Assembly: GCA_016235045.1 (NCBI GenBank) | Contig: JACRME010000032.1 | Location: forward strand, 1-39,701 | Source of the DNA: Nitrosomonadales bacterium | GTDB taxonomy: Bacteria; Pseudomonadota; Gammaproteobacteria; Burkholderiales; Gallionellaceae | Length of the DNA: 39,701 nucleotides | Reading direction: 5' to 3' | In this document: piece after piece, positions 8,841 to 18,030 of the stretch | Position numbering within the stretch: position 1 is the stretch's first letter | How the letters are laid out: each line of letters starts with the position of its first letter | Program-made: the position numbers and the translations under genes | The notes under the pieces: generated by a model | Seen by the model: only the letters and a program-made list of their open reading frames with translations | The model's database searches: none | What the model was told of the DNA's origin: nothing

Positions 8841-8914
8841 GCCACAGAGAACACAGAGATCACAGAGAGGTATGGCTGGGGGTTTTCTCTGTGTGCTCTG
8901 TGAACTCTGTGGCT
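8841..8914. repeat. ACAGAG-type palindromic repeat, copy 1 (nifS-nifV gap)
   Basis: The left arm GCCACAGAGAACACAGAG and the right arm, which ends CTCTGTGGC, form a long imperfect hairpin around a GGTATGGCTGGGGG-like loop. The arms are built from the hexamer ACAGAG and its complement. Related copies lie at 10898, 33601 and 35786, all in intergenic gaps of the nif operons. Confidence 0.92.
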
Positions 8915-8942
8915 AATAGTTTTTGAATTTGAGGTGAATAAA

Positions 8943-10085
8943 ATGTCCCGCACCATCATCGTAAACGACACCACCCTGCGCGACGGCGAACAGACCGCCG
9001 GGGTGGCGTTTACGCTGGCGGAAAAGCTGGAGATTGCGCGCCAGATCGATGCGCTGGGCGTGCCGGAACTGGAAGTCGGCATCCCGGCGATGGGCGCGGA
9101 AGAATGCGAGAGCATCAATGCCGTTGCCGCGCTGGAGTTGAAGGCGAAGCTGATCGTGTGGGGCCGCATGTGCAAGGCGGACATCGAGGCCTGCGAGCAG
9201 TTGGATGTGCCGACGATCAACCTGTCCATCCCGGTGTCGGACATCCACCTCGCCAAGAAGCTGAAGCGCGACCGCGCCTGGGTGCTGGAAACGATCTTCG
9301 ACATGGTGCCTTACGCCTGCGATCACGGGCTGGAAGTGAACGTCGGCTGCGAGGACGCATCGCGCGCCGATCCAGAATTCCTGATGCAGGTGGCCGAGGC
9401 GGTGCAGGCTGCCGGAGCGCAGCGCATCCGCTATGCCGATACGCTTGGGGTGATGGAACCGTTCGGCGTGCACAAAATCATTTCTGCGCTGCGCAGCGCG
9501 GTGGACATCGAGATCGAGATGCACGCACACGACGATCTCGGCCTTGCCACCGCCAACAGCCTTGCTGCCGCCGTGGCGGGTGCCACCCATATCAACACCA
9601 CGGTGAACGGTCTGGGCGAGCGCGCGGGCAACGCGCCGCTGGAAGAAGTCGCGCTCGGCCTGAAGAAACTTTACAACCTGGAGACCGGCGTCGACCTCCA
9701 CCATTTCCCCTCGTTGTCGAAACTGGTGGCCGATGCATCGGGCCGCCCGGTGCCGTGGCAAAAGAGCCTGGCAGGCGAGGGCGTGTTCTCGCACGAGGCG
9801 GGCATCCATGTCGACGGCCTGCTGAAAGACCCGAGCACCTATCAGGCGTTCGATCCGGACGAGGTCGGCCGCCGCAACAAACTGGTGGTCGGCAAACACT
9901 CCGGCGCGCACGGCGTCATTGCCGCCTACGCCACCATGGGACTCAACCTGAGCCAAGCTGAAGCGCGCGCCCTGTTGCCGGATATTCGCAGCTTCTCCGA
10001 GCGCGCCAAGCGTTCGCCCGCCGATCAGGAATTGCTGTTCCTCTATCAACGCTACATCGGGCGCCAGCCCAGTGCGGTTTACTAG
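8943..10085 (+). CDS. nifV: NifV homocitrate synthase
   Basis: NifV condenses acetyl-CoA with 2-oxoglutarate to give homocitrate, the organic ligand of FeMo-cofactor. The 380-aa product has the HMGL-like TIM barrel with the [10 protein letters not shown] signature near its start. The metal-binding HAHDD motif lies near residues 197-201, and [13 protein letters not shown] follows at about 225. I chose ATG 8943 because GAGG lies 8-10 bases upstream; the in-frame GTG at 8934 is too close to that site. It follows nifS after a 118-base gap filled by a palindromic repeat and runs straight into cysE. Confidence 0.96.
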   Translation: MSRTIIVNDTTLRDGEQTAGVAFTLAEKLEIARQIDALGVPELEVGIPAMGAEECESINAVAALELKAKLIVWGRMCKADIEACEQLDVPTINLSIPVSDIHLAKKLKRDRAWVLETIFDMVPYACDHGLEVNVGCEDASRADPEFLMQVAEAVQAAGAQRIRYADTLGVMEPFGVHKIISALRSAVDIEIEMHAHDDLGLATANSLAAAVAGATHINTTVNGLGERAGNAPLEEVALGLKKLYNLETGVDLHHFPSLSKLVADASGRPVPWQKSLAGEGVFSHEAGIHVDGLLKDPSTYQAFDPDEVGRRNKLVVGKHSGAHGVIAAYATMGLNLSQAEARALLPDIRSFSERAKRSPADQELLFLYQRYIGRQPSAVY

Positions 10086-10094
10086 GAGCGCGTC

Positions 10095-10883
10095 ATGGAA
10101 GATGTGATGACAGCCGAAGCCGTGATCGCCAAACCAGTGCAGCCCGGATTGCTGCGGTTGTTGCGCGAGGACGTGTCCTGCGTGTTCCAGCGCGACCCGG
10201 CCGCGCGCTCACGCTTCGAAGTGCTGACCACTTATCCCGGCGTGCATGCCATCCTGCTGCAGCGTATCGCGCACCGGTTGTGGAAATTCGGCCTGCGCTA
10301 CCTGGCCAGATTGCTGTCCTGGTTCGCGCGCCTGCTCACCAACATCGACATCCATCCCGGCGCCACCATCGGCAGGCGCTTCTTCATCGATCACGGCGCA
10401 GGCGTGGTGATCGGCGAGACCGCCGAGATCGGCGACGACGTCACGCTGTATCACGGCGTCACCCTCGGCGGCACCACCTGGAACAAGGGCAAGCGCCATC
10501 CCACGCTGGGCGACGGCGTGGTGGTCGGCGCGGGCGCCAAGATTCTGGGCGCGATCACGCTGGGCGCGCAGGTGCGCGTAGGAGCCAACTCGGTGGTGGT
10601 GAAAGATGTGCCGTCGCACCGCACCGTGGTCGGCATTCCAGCCAAGGTCGTGCTGCGCACCGAAGAAGCCAACGCCGACAACATCTACGGCATCAACCTC
10701 GACCATCACCTGATCCCCGACCCGGTCGGCCGCGCCATCGCCTGCCTGATGGAGCGCATCGAAGTGCTGGAAGGGCAGTTGCGCAAACAGGGAGAACCGG
10801 TGGAAGGGCAATGCCGCATCTGTGACGCGGATGATCTGTGCGGTACTGAAGTGGCGCACAGGATAGATAAGGTAAAAATATGA
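10095..10883 (+). CDS. cysE: Serine O-acetyltransferase of the nif operon (CysE/NifP type)
   Basis: The enzyme acetylates L-serine with acetyl-CoA, the committing step of cysteine synthesis. In nif operons it raises cysteine supply for NifS. The 262-aa protein has an N-terminal helical part and then the left-handed hexapeptide-repeat helix, with [20 protein letters not shown] and LYHGVTLGG visible between residues 85 and 135. The catalytic Asp/His region lies there. The tail is odd: it ends with three cysteines in [11 protein letters not shown], which standard CysE does not have to my knowledge. AGGAG precedes ATG 10095, 9 bases after nifV. NifP is an alternative name. Confidence 0.93.
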   Translation: MEDVMTAEAVIAKPVQPGLLRLLREDVSCVFQRDPAARSRFEVLTTYPGVHAILLQRIAHRLWKFGLRYLARLLSWFARLLTNIDIHPGATIGRRFFIDHGAGVVIGETAEIGDDVTLYHGVTLGGTTWNKGKRHPTLGDGVVVGAGAKILGAITLGAQVRVGANSVVVKDVPSHRTVVGIPAKVVLRTEEANADNIYGINLDHHLIPDPVGRAIACLMERIEVLEGQLRKQGEPVEGQCRICDADDLCGTEVAHRIDKVKI

Positions 10884-10897
10884 AAACCTCAAATCAA

Positions 10898-10966
10898 GCC
10901 ACAGAGAACACAGAGCACACAGAGAGAGATGCGGTTTTTTCTGTGATCTCTGTGTTCTCTGTGGCT
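10898..10966. repeat. ACAGAG-type palindromic repeat, copy 2 (cysE-TPR gap)
   Basis: This element closely resembles copy 1: GCCACAGAGAACACAGAG on the left and CTCTGTGTTCTCTGTGGC on the right, around an 18-20-base centre with a run of T. It occupies most of the 107-base gap and lies in the same orientation as copy 1. Confidence 0.92.
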
Positions 10967-10990
10967 AATTGGTTGTTAAAGGGCTGAATC

Positions 10991-11521
10991 ATGGACCTGC
11001 TCGATTTTGACCAAGCTGAACTGTATTTTGACGAGCCGCTGGCGCAGGATGTCGCCCGCCTGCTTGAGGCGGCGGCGGACAAGTACGGCAGCGAAGAAGC
11101 CGAAAGCCTGTTGCTGCGCGCCAGCCTGCTGGCACCGCAACACCTGGTGGTGCTGGTCGCGCTGTATCGTTATTACTTCTACCAGCATCGCTTTGAGGAT
11201 GCGCTGCTGGTGGGCGAGTGCACGCTGGCCGTGGTCGGGCGGCGGCTGGAATTTCCGGAAAGCTGGATGTACGTGCGCGAGGCCAACCTCGGCGCGGGCG
11301 TGATGCGCTCGATGGGGCTGGTGCGTTTTTACCTGATGGTGCTCAAGGCGACCGGCTACATCAATCTGCGCTTGGGCTATTTCGAGACCGGGCAGGCCAT
11401 GCTGGAAAAACTGGTGGAACTGGACAGCCACGACCGTATCGGCGGCAAGGCGCTGCTGGAGGTGCTGTACCAGACCATGAACGAAAGCAATATTGAAAGG
11501 GGAACACGATGGACGAACTGA
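10991..11521 (+). CDS. TPR-like helical protein of the nif operon
   Basis: This 176-aa protein has no enzyme motif that I recognise. It is all-helical in appearance and reads as degenerate tetratricopeptide-type repeats: for example, helices around residues 34-75 (EEAESLLLRASLLAPQHL then ALYRYYFYQ) and 113-160 (GYINLRLGYFETGQAMLEKLVELD). Such scaffolds hold other proteins. AAAGGG precedes ATG 10991. Its last codons overlap the start of nifW by 13 bases, so the two are translationally coupled and probably act in the same step of nitrogenase maturation. Function is inferred from position only. Confidence 0.8.
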   Translation: MDLLDFDQAELYFDEPLAQDVARLLEAAADKYGSEEAESLLLRASLLAPQHLVVLVALYRYYFYQHRFEDALLVGECTLAVVGRRLEFPESWMYVREANLGAGVMRSMGLVRFYLMVLKATGYINLRLGYFETGQAMLEKLVELDSHDRIGGKALLEVLYQTMNESNIERGTRWTN

Positions 11522-11841
11522 CACTGGACGAAGCCATGGAGGACATGGTTTCCGCCGAAGATTTTCTGGACTACTTCGGCATCGAATACGACGTCGCCGT
11601 GGTGCAAGTGAACCGCCTGCATATTTTGCAGCGCTTCCATAACTACCTTGCCAAGGCGACTTTGTCCGAAGACGAGGCGGCACGCCGCGTGGTCTATATC
11701 ACGCTGCTGCAACAGGCCTACCAGGATTTCGTGAAATCCGACGCGCTTACCGAAAAAGTGTTCAAGGTGTTTCATATGCACGAACCGCAGGTGAAGTTCG
11801 TGCCGATCAGCGCGATTACGGTGAACAAGGCGGGGTCGTGA
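11509..11841 (+). CDS. nifW: NifW, nitrogenase-stabilising/protective protein
   Basis: NifW helps the MoFe protein to mature and is reported to protect it from oxygen. The 110-aa product matches the family: SAEDFLDYFGIEYD near residues 15-28 and VVQVNRLHILQRFHNYL at about 30-47 are its characteristic segments. Its ATG lies inside the end of the preceding TPR-like gene and has AAAGGGG seven bases upstream. A 186-base gap containing a complex palindromic element follows before nifZ. Confidence 0.95.
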   Translation: MDELTLDEAMEDMVSAEDFLDYFGIEYDVAVVQVNRLHILQRFHNYLAKATLSEDEAARRVVYITLLQQAYQDFVKSDALTEKVFKVFHMHEPQVKFVPISAITVNKAGS

Positions 11842-11853
11842 TGAATCATGAGC

Positions 11854-11989
11854 TTCTACCCCCATCCCAACCTTCCACCCGCAAGGAGTACGCCGGTGGG
11901 TGCCCGGCGGCTTCGCCGCCACCCTTCCGCAGCCACTGCAAGGGGGAAGGAGCGGCATTCCCTCACCCTTGCAGGGGGAGGGAGGGGGT
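11854..11989. repeat. C-rich palindromic repeat between nifW and nifZ
   Basis: The element is bounded by TTCTACCCCCATCCCAACC on the left and GGGAGGGAGGGGGTAGA on the right. Inside it are two smaller hairpins, GGCGGCTTCGCCGCC and a pair of CTTGCAGGGG-type stems. The outer ends match those at 38219-38312 and the right end of 39064-39167, so it belongs to a second dispersed family. Confidence 0.85.
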
Positions 11990-12027
11990 AGACAATATAT
12001 GTAAGACGTCTATGTTGAAGGTGCACC

Positions 12028-12504
12028 ATGCTCCCTAAATACGAATTCGGCGCCGAAGTCCGCATCATTCGCAACGTGCGCAATGACGGCACCTACCCCG
12101 GCGTGCCCACGGGGCAGTTGCTGATCCGGCGCGGCTCCACCGGCTTCGTCACCAACGTCGGCACCTTTTTGCAGGATCAGTTGATCTACACCGTCAACTT
12201 CATCGATCAGAACAAGATCGTCGGTTTTCGCGAGGAAGAGCTCATCGGCATCGACGATCCCTGGATACCCAGCAAGTTCGAGAGCCGCGAAAAAGTACGC
12301 AGCAAAGTCACGCTGACTGTGCGCGGCGAAGTGCGCGTTACACCGGGCATGGAAGGCGAGATACTGAAGGTATTCCGCGATGAAGGCAGCGGCGTGCAGT
12401 ATCACGTAATCTTTCACGACCAGGTGTTGCAAGTACCCGAGGCCTCACTGGAGGCAACCAAAGTTTATGACGACGAGAAAAACGAAAATGCCGCAGCTTA
12501 TTGA
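12028..12504 (+). CDS. nifZ: NifZ, MoFe-protein maturation factor
   Basis: NifZ acts with NifH in forming the second P-cluster of the MoFe protein. The 158-aa product has the two repeated beta-barrel modules of the family: one near residues 5-75 (FGAEVRIIRNVRNDGTYPG then VTNVGTFLQDQLIYTVNF), and a second near 90-145 (VRVTPGMEGEILKVFRDEGSGVQYHV). AAGGTG precedes ATG 12028. The end overlaps the likely nifM start, so translation of the two is coupled. Confidence 0.94.
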   Translation: MLPKYEFGAEVRIIRNVRNDGTYPGVPTGQLLIRRGSTGFVTNVGTFLQDQLIYTVNFIDQNKIVGFREEELIGIDDPWIPSKFESREKVRSKVTLTVRGEVRVTPGMEGEILKVFRDEGSGVQYHVIFHDQVLQVPEASLEATKVYDDEKNENAAAY

Positions 12505-13357
12505 ATCTGGCGTGGCCTACCTTGCGCTCAAGGCCGCACAAAAAATCTACAGCAAGGCAACCGCCGCGTTGCAGCCGGAGGAGTTTGAGCGCGTGCAAGA
12601 CCTGGCACAGAAACAGCACGATCTCGAAACCCGCGTCCTCGCAGCAGCGGAGGCACGCGATGTCATGGTGCCGCCTTCCACGGTGGAGGCGGCGATGCAT
12701 GAAATTCGCGGACGCTACCAAAGCGAAGCAGAATTCACCGATGACCTGGCGCGCAACGGTCTGGATGAAACCAGTTTTGCCGCCGCGCTCGAGCGCGAGC
12801 TCAAAGTCGAAGCCGTCATGGAAAAGGTCGGCACGCGTGCCGAGAGCGTCAGCGACATGGATGTGGAACTGTATTACCAATACCATCCCGAGCAATTCCG
12901 TCGCCCCGAAACAAGGCTGGTGCGCCACATCCTGATAACCATCAACGATAGTATCCCGGAGAACACGCGCGAGGCGGCACACCAGCGCATCGATGAAATT
13001 GCCACGCGGCTGGCAAAAGAGCCGCAGCGCTTCGAGGAGCAGGCGCTCAAGCACTCCGAATGCCCGACCGCGCTGGACGGCGGCAAACTGGGCGATCTGC
13101 CGCGCGGCAAGCTGTTCCCGGAACTGGACAAGGCGCTATTCGAATTGAGCGCGGGCGAGGTGAGCGGCGTGCTGGAATCGGAACTCGGCTTTCACGTCCT
13201 GCGCTGCGACGCCATCACCGAAGCCGGCGTGCTGGGCTACGACCAGGCCAAGCCGCACATCCGCAAGCTGCTGGAGCAGAAACGCAAACGCGTTTTCCAG
13301 CAGGCGTGGGTCAGGCAATTGCTGGAGAGCAAGGCGGGACAGACCATCATACCTTGA
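12467..13357 (+). CDS. nifM: NifM, peptidyl-prolyl isomerase for NifH maturation
   Basis: NifM is a parvulin-type cis-trans prolyl isomerase needed to give active NifH dimer. The first half (to about residue 145) is helical, as in SurA/PrsA-like chaperones. The second half is the rotamase domain, seen from LVRHILITI to [14 protein letters not shown], with [21 protein letters not shown] between. The protein is 296 aa from ATG 12467, or 289 aa from ATG 12488; neither has a strong ribosome site and both overlap nifZ. It is the last gene of the operon. Its 3' end overlaps the convergent chemoreceptor gene by 11 bases. Confidence 0.93.
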   Translation: MTTRKTKMPQLIESGVAYLALKAAQKIYSKATAALQPEEFERVQDLAQKQHDLETRVLAAAEARDVMVPPSTVEAAMHEIRGRYQSEAEFTDDLARNGLDETSFAAALERELKVEAVMEKVGTRAESVSDMDVELYYQYHPEQFRRPETRLVRHILITINDSIPENTREAAHQRIDEIATRLAKEPQRFEEQALKHSECPTALDGGKLGDLPRGKLFPELDKALFELSAGEVSGVLESELGFHVLRCDAITEAGVLGYDQAKPHIRKLLEQKRKRVFQQAWVRQLLESKAGQTIIP

Positions 13358-14972
13358 AATGACGAACACTCTCTTTCAGCGCATGTGAAAGATTCACCAG
13401 CACGTCCGAGCGCCGGCTGGACTCGGACGAGGCGGCGTGCGTCTGTTCAATACCTTGAGCAATGGATTCGATGCGCTGCGCTATGTCGTTGCTGGCCGCG
13501 GTCTGTTCGCGCAATGCATTGACGATGTAGGAAACCGCCTTGCCGACATCCAGCGCGGACTGATCCATCAGCTTCACGGCTTTGTGCACATCCGCTGTCC
13601 GGGTTGCGCCATCCAGTGCCAGTTCCTTGACTTGCTGCATGGCGCTTACTGCCGCATCGGTGGTTTGGCTGATGCCCTCGACGATCTGCGAGATCTTCTG
13701 GGTCGACTTCGTGGTGAGTTCCGCCAGCTTGCGGACCTCGTCGGCGACCACGGCGAAACCGCGACCCTGCTCGCCCGCGCGGGCGGCCTCGATCGCGGCA
13801 TTCAGCGCCAACAGATTGGTTTGGTCGGCGATATCCCGAATGGTCTGCACGATGCCGCTTACGCTGTTCACCTTTTGCGCCAGCTCTTCCATCGTGATCG
13901 AAGCTTGGGTCATCCGCTCGGCGACATTCCCGATCGTGGTCGTGGTTGCCGACACGACATTCATGCCGTCACTGGCCTGTTTCTCCGAAAGTGAAGTGAG
14001 CTCCCCGGCTTTGTCTGCGTTCTCCGACATGACGCCGATGCTGACCGTCAATTGCTCCACTGCCGCGGCAATGGCGGAAACCGCCGAACTTTGATCCTGG
14101 GCGGATTTCGACAAGCCCGCCGCATCGTCCCGCAAGCCTTCGCTCTCGTGCACGACGGAGTCCGCACTGGCGACGGATTGGCCGATCAGTCGGTGGATTT
14201 GCGACTGCATATCTCTCATCGCGGCAACGATGCTGGCGTTGTCGCCGGGGCGAACGGCGACTTGCTGCGTCAGATCGCCGCTGGCGATCCGCTGAAGCGC
14301 GGCGGCAGCGTAGGCAGGTTCACCGCCAACCAGTTTGAATATCCCGCGTGCCACAAATATTGCGACAACGGTAACCATCAGGAAGCTCACAAGGCCGAGC
14401 ACCACGGAAAAATTGCGCGAGCTGTCGAGGCCGTCAAGGAGTTCGATGCGACTGCGCGCGGCCGCTTCTTCCGAACTCTTGACCGCTTCCAATATGTCTT
14501 TCTTGACTGCCCGCCACGCGGGCGTCTCGCTGGCGACGAGCAGGCTCATGGCTTCGGAATTCTTCTTTTCATTGACCAGATTCAGGATCTGGGTCTGGAG
14601 AGGTAGCCACTGTTCGATATCGCTTTTCAGTTGTTTGGTGATCTTTCCGCTATCCGGAGTTTTCGCGATCAGCAGCACCAGTTTGTCTGATTCCTCGCCG
14701 AAGGATTTGCCGGCATCCGCCAGGTTGTCGTAGGCCTTCCGGTTGTCCGGGTCGAGCAGAATATTGCGCAGTGCCTGGCCCATTTGCAGGCCATGGGCAT
14801 AAGATTCGGTGGCCGTCCGGCTGAGGGCGATCTTTTCATCGACAAAGCTCAGCAGGACTGCCTTGCTGTGCTGGGCATGCCAGATGGACGCGATGGCGAG
14901 AATGGCAATGCCGGATGCGCTGATAAGGCCAAGTAGCCAGAGGCGGGATTTCAGTGAGAGTGTATTAAGCAT
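13347..14972 (-). CDS. Methyl-accepting chemotaxis protein
   Basis: This transmembrane chemoreceptor has 541 aa. An N-terminal membrane helix at residues 10-30 is followed by a four-helix-bundle periplasmic sensor (about 31-190), rich in charged helices and similar to the 4HB_MCP class. A second membrane helix (about 191-211) and a HAMP linker come next. The cytoplasmic coiled coil carries the hairpin tip with [17 protein letters not shown], which contacts CheA and CheW. The ligand is not predictable. It converges on nifM and shares its last 11 bases. No clear promoter of the flagellar type was found in the 200 bases upstream. Confidence 0.95.
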   Translation of the reverse strand: MLNTLSLKSRLWLLGLISASGIAILAIASIWHAQHSKAVLLSFVDEKIALSRTATESYAHGLQMGQALRNILLDPDNRKAYDNLADAGKSFGEESDKLVLLIAKTPDSGKITKQLKSDIEQWLPLQTQILNLVNEKKNSEAMSLLVASETPAWRAVKKDILEAVKSSEEAAARSRIELLDGLDSSRNFSVVLGLVSFLMVTVVAIFVARGIFKLVGGEPAYAAAALQRIASGDLTQQVAVRPGDNASIVAAMRDMQSQIHRLIGQSVASADSVVHESEGLRDDAAGLSKSAQDQSSAVSAIAAAVEQLTVSIGVMSENADKAGELTSLSEKQASDGMNVVSATTTTIGNVAERMTQASITMEELAQKVNSVSGIVQTIRDIADQTNLLALNAAIEAARAGEQGRGFAVVADEVRKLAELTTKSTQKISQIVEGISQTTDAAVSAMQQVKELALDGATRTADVHKAVKLMDQSALDVGKAVSYIVNALREQTAASNDIAQRIESIAQGIEQTHAASSESSRRSDVLVNLSHALKESVRHFKV

Positions 14973-15175
14973 ATTGGTTTCGCTGCTGTTGATGACGAAT
15001 TTGACGCTCCCTTGTTGCAGCCTTTTATTCGATTGCCCTATGCGGCTTTTTGTTCGAGGCTGAATCTTTAACGGCAGCGAGGGGAGATACTTGAGGCCGA
15101 ATCGCGGGAGGTACTATTTTTCTTGCATGAAGCGGAGTTCGCTCCATCATGGCCTGCTGCGGCGGGAAAAAGCGT

Positions 15176-16459
15176 TCAGGCCTTGAGCAGCACGAGAGAC
15201 AGCGTCGGCCAGTAGGTGATGATCAGCACGGCCAGCAGCAGGATCGCGACGAACGGCAGCACGGAACGGAATATTTCCAGCATGGTCCGGTCGAAGCGGT
15301 ACATGGAGATGAACAGGTTCATGCCCATCGGCGGCATCAGGTAGGCGATTTCCATGTTGGCCAGGAAGATGATGCCCAGATGCACCGGATGGATGCCGTA
15401 GCCCACCGCGATGGGCAGGATCAGCGGCACCATGATCACCAGCGCGGAAAAGATGTCCAGCATCATGCCGAGCATGAGCAGGAACATGTTCAGCAGCAGC
15501 AGGAAGGTGAATGCATTGTCCACATGGCTGCGGATGAAGCCGAACAGCTTGGCCGGGATCTCGGCGTCGAGCAGGTAATTGGTGGAAGCCAGCGACATGC
15601 TCAGCACGATCAGGATCGCGCCGACCAGCACCATGGATTCGCGCATGATCTTGGGCAGGTTGGTCCAGGTGATCTCGCGGTGGATGAGTACCTCGACGAT
15701 GAACACGTAGATCGCCGTCACTGCGGCCGCTTCGGATACGGCGAAGTAGCCGCTGTAGATGCCGCCGAGTACGATGAAAGGCAGAGGCAATTCCCACATT
15801 GCCTCGCGTACCGAAGCCAGCGCTTCGCGCCAGCTAAACGGCTGGTGTCCGGCCTGCGGGCCGCGGTTCTGCCACAAGCCGTAAATCGACAGCATCACGA
15901 TGATCAGCAAACCGGGCAGGATGCCGGCCAAAAACAGGTCGCTGATCGAAACCGGCACGCCGATGTTGAGTTGTTGCGCCACCACGCCGTACAGGATGAG
16001 CGGCAGCGATGGCGCGAACAGCAGGCCGATGCTGCCCGAGGTGGTGACCAGGCCGAGGCTGTAGCGTTCGGGATAGCCCGCCTGCTTGAGCGCCGGATAC
16101 AGCATGCCGCCCAGCGCCACGATGGTCACGCCGGAAGCGCCGGTGAAAGCGGTGAACATGGCGCAGATGACCAGCGCCACGGCCGCCAGTCCGCCCGGCA
16201 TCCAGCCGAAGAAGACGTTGGTGATGCGCACCAGGCGCTTGGGTGCATTCGATTCGGCCAGCAGGTAGCCGGCGAAAGTGAACAGCGGGATGGCGAGCAG
16301 CACCGGCATTTCCGCCAGGCGATAGACTTCGATGATGACGACGGTCAGGTCCACGCCGTCCAGCGCAAAATTCACCATCACGCTCGCCGCGATCACGGCA
16401 AACAGCGGCGCACCCAGCAGCACCATGGCGATGAGCAGGAGGCCGATCAGGATCAACAT
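15176..16459 (-). CDS. dctM: TRAP transporter large permease, DctM family
   Basis: This is the large membrane subunit of a sodium- or proton-coupled TRAP importer for organic acids, 427 aa with 12 or so hydrophobic helices. Conserved features include the start MLILIGLLLIAMVLLGAP, the glycine-rich FTAFTGASGVT stretch near residue 105, and MPPMGMNLF near residue 380. I chose ATG 16459, which overlaps the dctQ stop by one base; the open frame upstream is a shadow of dctQ. It is the last gene of the set tatT-dctP-dctQ-dctM. The substrate cannot be told from the permease. Confidence 0.95.
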   Translation of the reverse strand: MLILIGLLLIAMVLLGAPLFAVIAASVMVNFALDGVDLTVVIIEVYRLAEMPVLLAIPLFTFAGYLLAESNAPKRLVRITNVFFGWMPGGLAAVALVICAMFTAFTGASGVTIVALGGMLYPALKQAGYPERYSLGLVTTSGSIGLLFAPSLPLILYGVVAQQLNIGVPVSISDLFLAGILPGLLIIVMLSIYGLWQNRGPQAGHQPFSWREALASVREAMWELPLPFIVLGGIYSGYFAVSEAAAVTAIYVFIVEVLIHREITWTNLPKIMRESMVLVGAILIVLSMSLASTNYLLDAEIPAKLFGFIRSHVDNAFTFLLLLNMFLLMLGMMLDIFSALVIMVPLILPIAVGYGIHPVHLGIIFLANMEIAYLMPPMGMNLFISMYRFDRTMLEIFRSVLPFVAILLLAVLIITYWPTLSLVLLKA

Positions 16460-16974
16460 CACTCGATCTCCTCGCGCCCGCGCGCCTGCTGTACATGGTG
16501 CATGCAGCGCAGGCCGTAACGCAGGGCGATCAGCGTAAAGCCCAGCGGCAAAATGAACGCGGAAACCCATACCGGCAGCGCGCCAAACGCCATCTCGCCG
16601 GATTCGCGTGCGCTGTGCATGAAACGCAGCGCCTGCCAGGTCAGCAGCAGGCACACGACCAGCGTGAACAGATCGGTCAGCGCCACCACGCCCGATTTGA
16701 CCCGCACCGGCAGCCAGCGCGCGATCGCATCCACATGGATGTGCTTGCCTTCGCGGCTGGCGGCAATGGCGCCCAGAAACGCCACCCACAGCACCAGCAG
16801 GCGCAACATCTGGTCGGCGCCGAAGATGCTGATGTCAAAGAAATTGCGGAAAAATATTTGTGACGCGGCCAGTCCCACCATCAGCGCCAGCATGCCGATG
16901 AGCAGCGCGTTTTCCGTCCAGGTGACAACCCTGATCAGGCGGGCCAGCGCAGGGGGCAGGTTGCGGGTCGGCAT
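16459..16974 (-). CDS. dctQ: TRAP transporter small permease, DctQ family
   Basis: This is the small membrane subunit (171 aa) that links the binding protein to DctM. Four hydrophobic helices are visible at about residues 18-38, 52-70, 95-115 and 135-155. The family segment GKHIHVDAIARWLP lies between the second and third. The gene starts three bases after the dctP stop and its own stop overlaps the dctM start, so the three are co-transcribed and coupled. Confidence 0.92.
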   Translation of the reverse strand: MPTRNLPPALARLIRVVTWTENALLIGMLALMVGLAASQIFFRNFFDISIFGADQMLRLLVLWVAFLGAIAASREGKHIHVDAIARWLPVRVKSGVVALTDLFTLVVCLLLTWQALRFMHSARESGEMAFGALPVWVSAFILPLGFTLIALRYGLRCMHHVQQARGREEIE

Positions 16975-16977
16975 GGG

Positions 16978-17985
16978 CTAGCGGGCGGGATGGCTCTTGC
17001 GGTACGCATCGAGATGGCTGCGCAATTCCCTGATCAAGGCGGGCGAGATTGCGCCTTTGTCGCTCAAGCGCTGAATGGTCTGGTCGGCGGCGGCGCGCAG
17101 CTTGGCAATCTCTTCCGGTGACATGGTGACGAACGCGATGCCCTGTTTGCGCAGCGCTTCGCGCGCGCCGTTGTCATCGATGCGCGTTTGCCTGTTCATC
17201 GCCGCATACACGCGCTCCATCGATTGGCGCACCACGGCCTGGTCGGCCGGGCTCATGGCGGTGAACGCCTTCTTGTCCACGGCCAGCGCGCCGAAAATGG
17301 ACATGGTGGGCATGTCGGTCAGGTATTTCACGCGCGTATGCCATTGCAGGGCGATAGCGCCGGTGGCGGTGGCGCCGATGGTGGTGATGAGCCCGGTCTG
17401 CAATCCGGTGAGCACGTCGGTGAGCGGCAGCGGCAGCGACGGCGCGCCCAGCGTCTCGAACATCGAGCGGCTGATGTCGTCGCCTTCCGGCACCCATATC
17501 TTCTGGTTCTTCAGGTCGTCGACATGCTGCAACTGCGAACTCGACAGCAGGTAGGCAAAGCCGCCGTCGGTGATGCCGAAAGTCACAAAGCCGTGGTCTT
17601 CCAGGCCCAGCGCAATCTTCTTGTCCATGCGCGCGCGCACGTAGTCCAACTCGTCGTAGGAACGGAACAGCATGGGCAGGCTGTATATCTGCGCATCCGG
17701 GTACACCTCGGCCAATGCGCCGCCGGTGAGCGCACCGCCCTGCAACTGGCCCGCGCGGATTTTGCGCAGCACCACGCGGTCGCTGCCCATGCTGCCGCCG
17801 GGATAGAGCTTGATGGTGACGCGCCCCTCGGTGCGTTTCTCGATTTCTTCCGCGCCGCGGCGCAGTTCCTGCATCCACTGCGTGCCATCCGGTGCGAAGG
17901 TGGCGATCTTCAGGCTCAGCGCCTGGGCCGGAAGACTTGGAACGGCCAGCAGTGCGGTTAACAGCAGTGAAAACAACGAACGCAT
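16978..17985 (-). CDS. dctP: TRAP transporter substrate-binding protein, DctP family
   Basis: This is the periplasmic solute receptor of the TRAP system (335 aa). A signal peptide spans residues 1-22 (cleavage after AQA). The mature part has the DctP fold signatures: [28 protein letters not shown] at the start, then [10 protein letters not shown] near residue 60 and the PMLFRS segment near 105. The gene starts behind AGGGGGAAGAA. Members of this subgroup with a companion T-component form the TAXI- or TatT-linked systems, and the substrate is open. Confidence 0.93.
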   Translation of the reverse strand: MRSLFSLLLTALLAVPSLPAQALSLKIATFAPDGTQWMQELRRGAEEIEKRTEGRVTIKLYPGGSMGSDRVVLRKIRAGQLQGGALTGGALAEVYPDAQIYSLPMLFRSYDELDYVRARMDKKIALGLEDHGFVTFGITDGGFAYLLSSSQLQHVDDLKNQKIWVPEGDDISRSMFETLGAPSLPLPLTDVLTGLQTGLITTIGATATGAIALQWHTRVKYLTDMPTMSIFGALAVDKKAFTAMSPADQAVVRQSMERVYAAMNRQTRIDDNGAREALRKQGIAFVTMSPEEIAKLRAAADQTIQRLSDKGAISPALIRELRSHLDAYRKSHPAR

Positions 17986-18030
17986 TTCTTCCCCCTTGGT
18001 CGCCGATGGGGCGATTCCCCGTTTACGGCC

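Noticed and set aside
8841-10966. ACAGAG repeats as a possible CRISPR array
   Set aside because: The copies are single, palindromic, kilobases apart and without spacers or cas genes.
14973-15175. A flagellar (sigma-28) promoter for the chemoreceptor
   Set aside because: TAAA and GCCG-like boxes are present, but their spacing does not fit the consensus.
15149-16519. A 456-codon open frame opposite the TRAP permease genes
   Set aside because: The minus strand holds clear DctM and DctQ; the plus-strand product is low-complexity Gln/His/Arg-rich shadow sequence.
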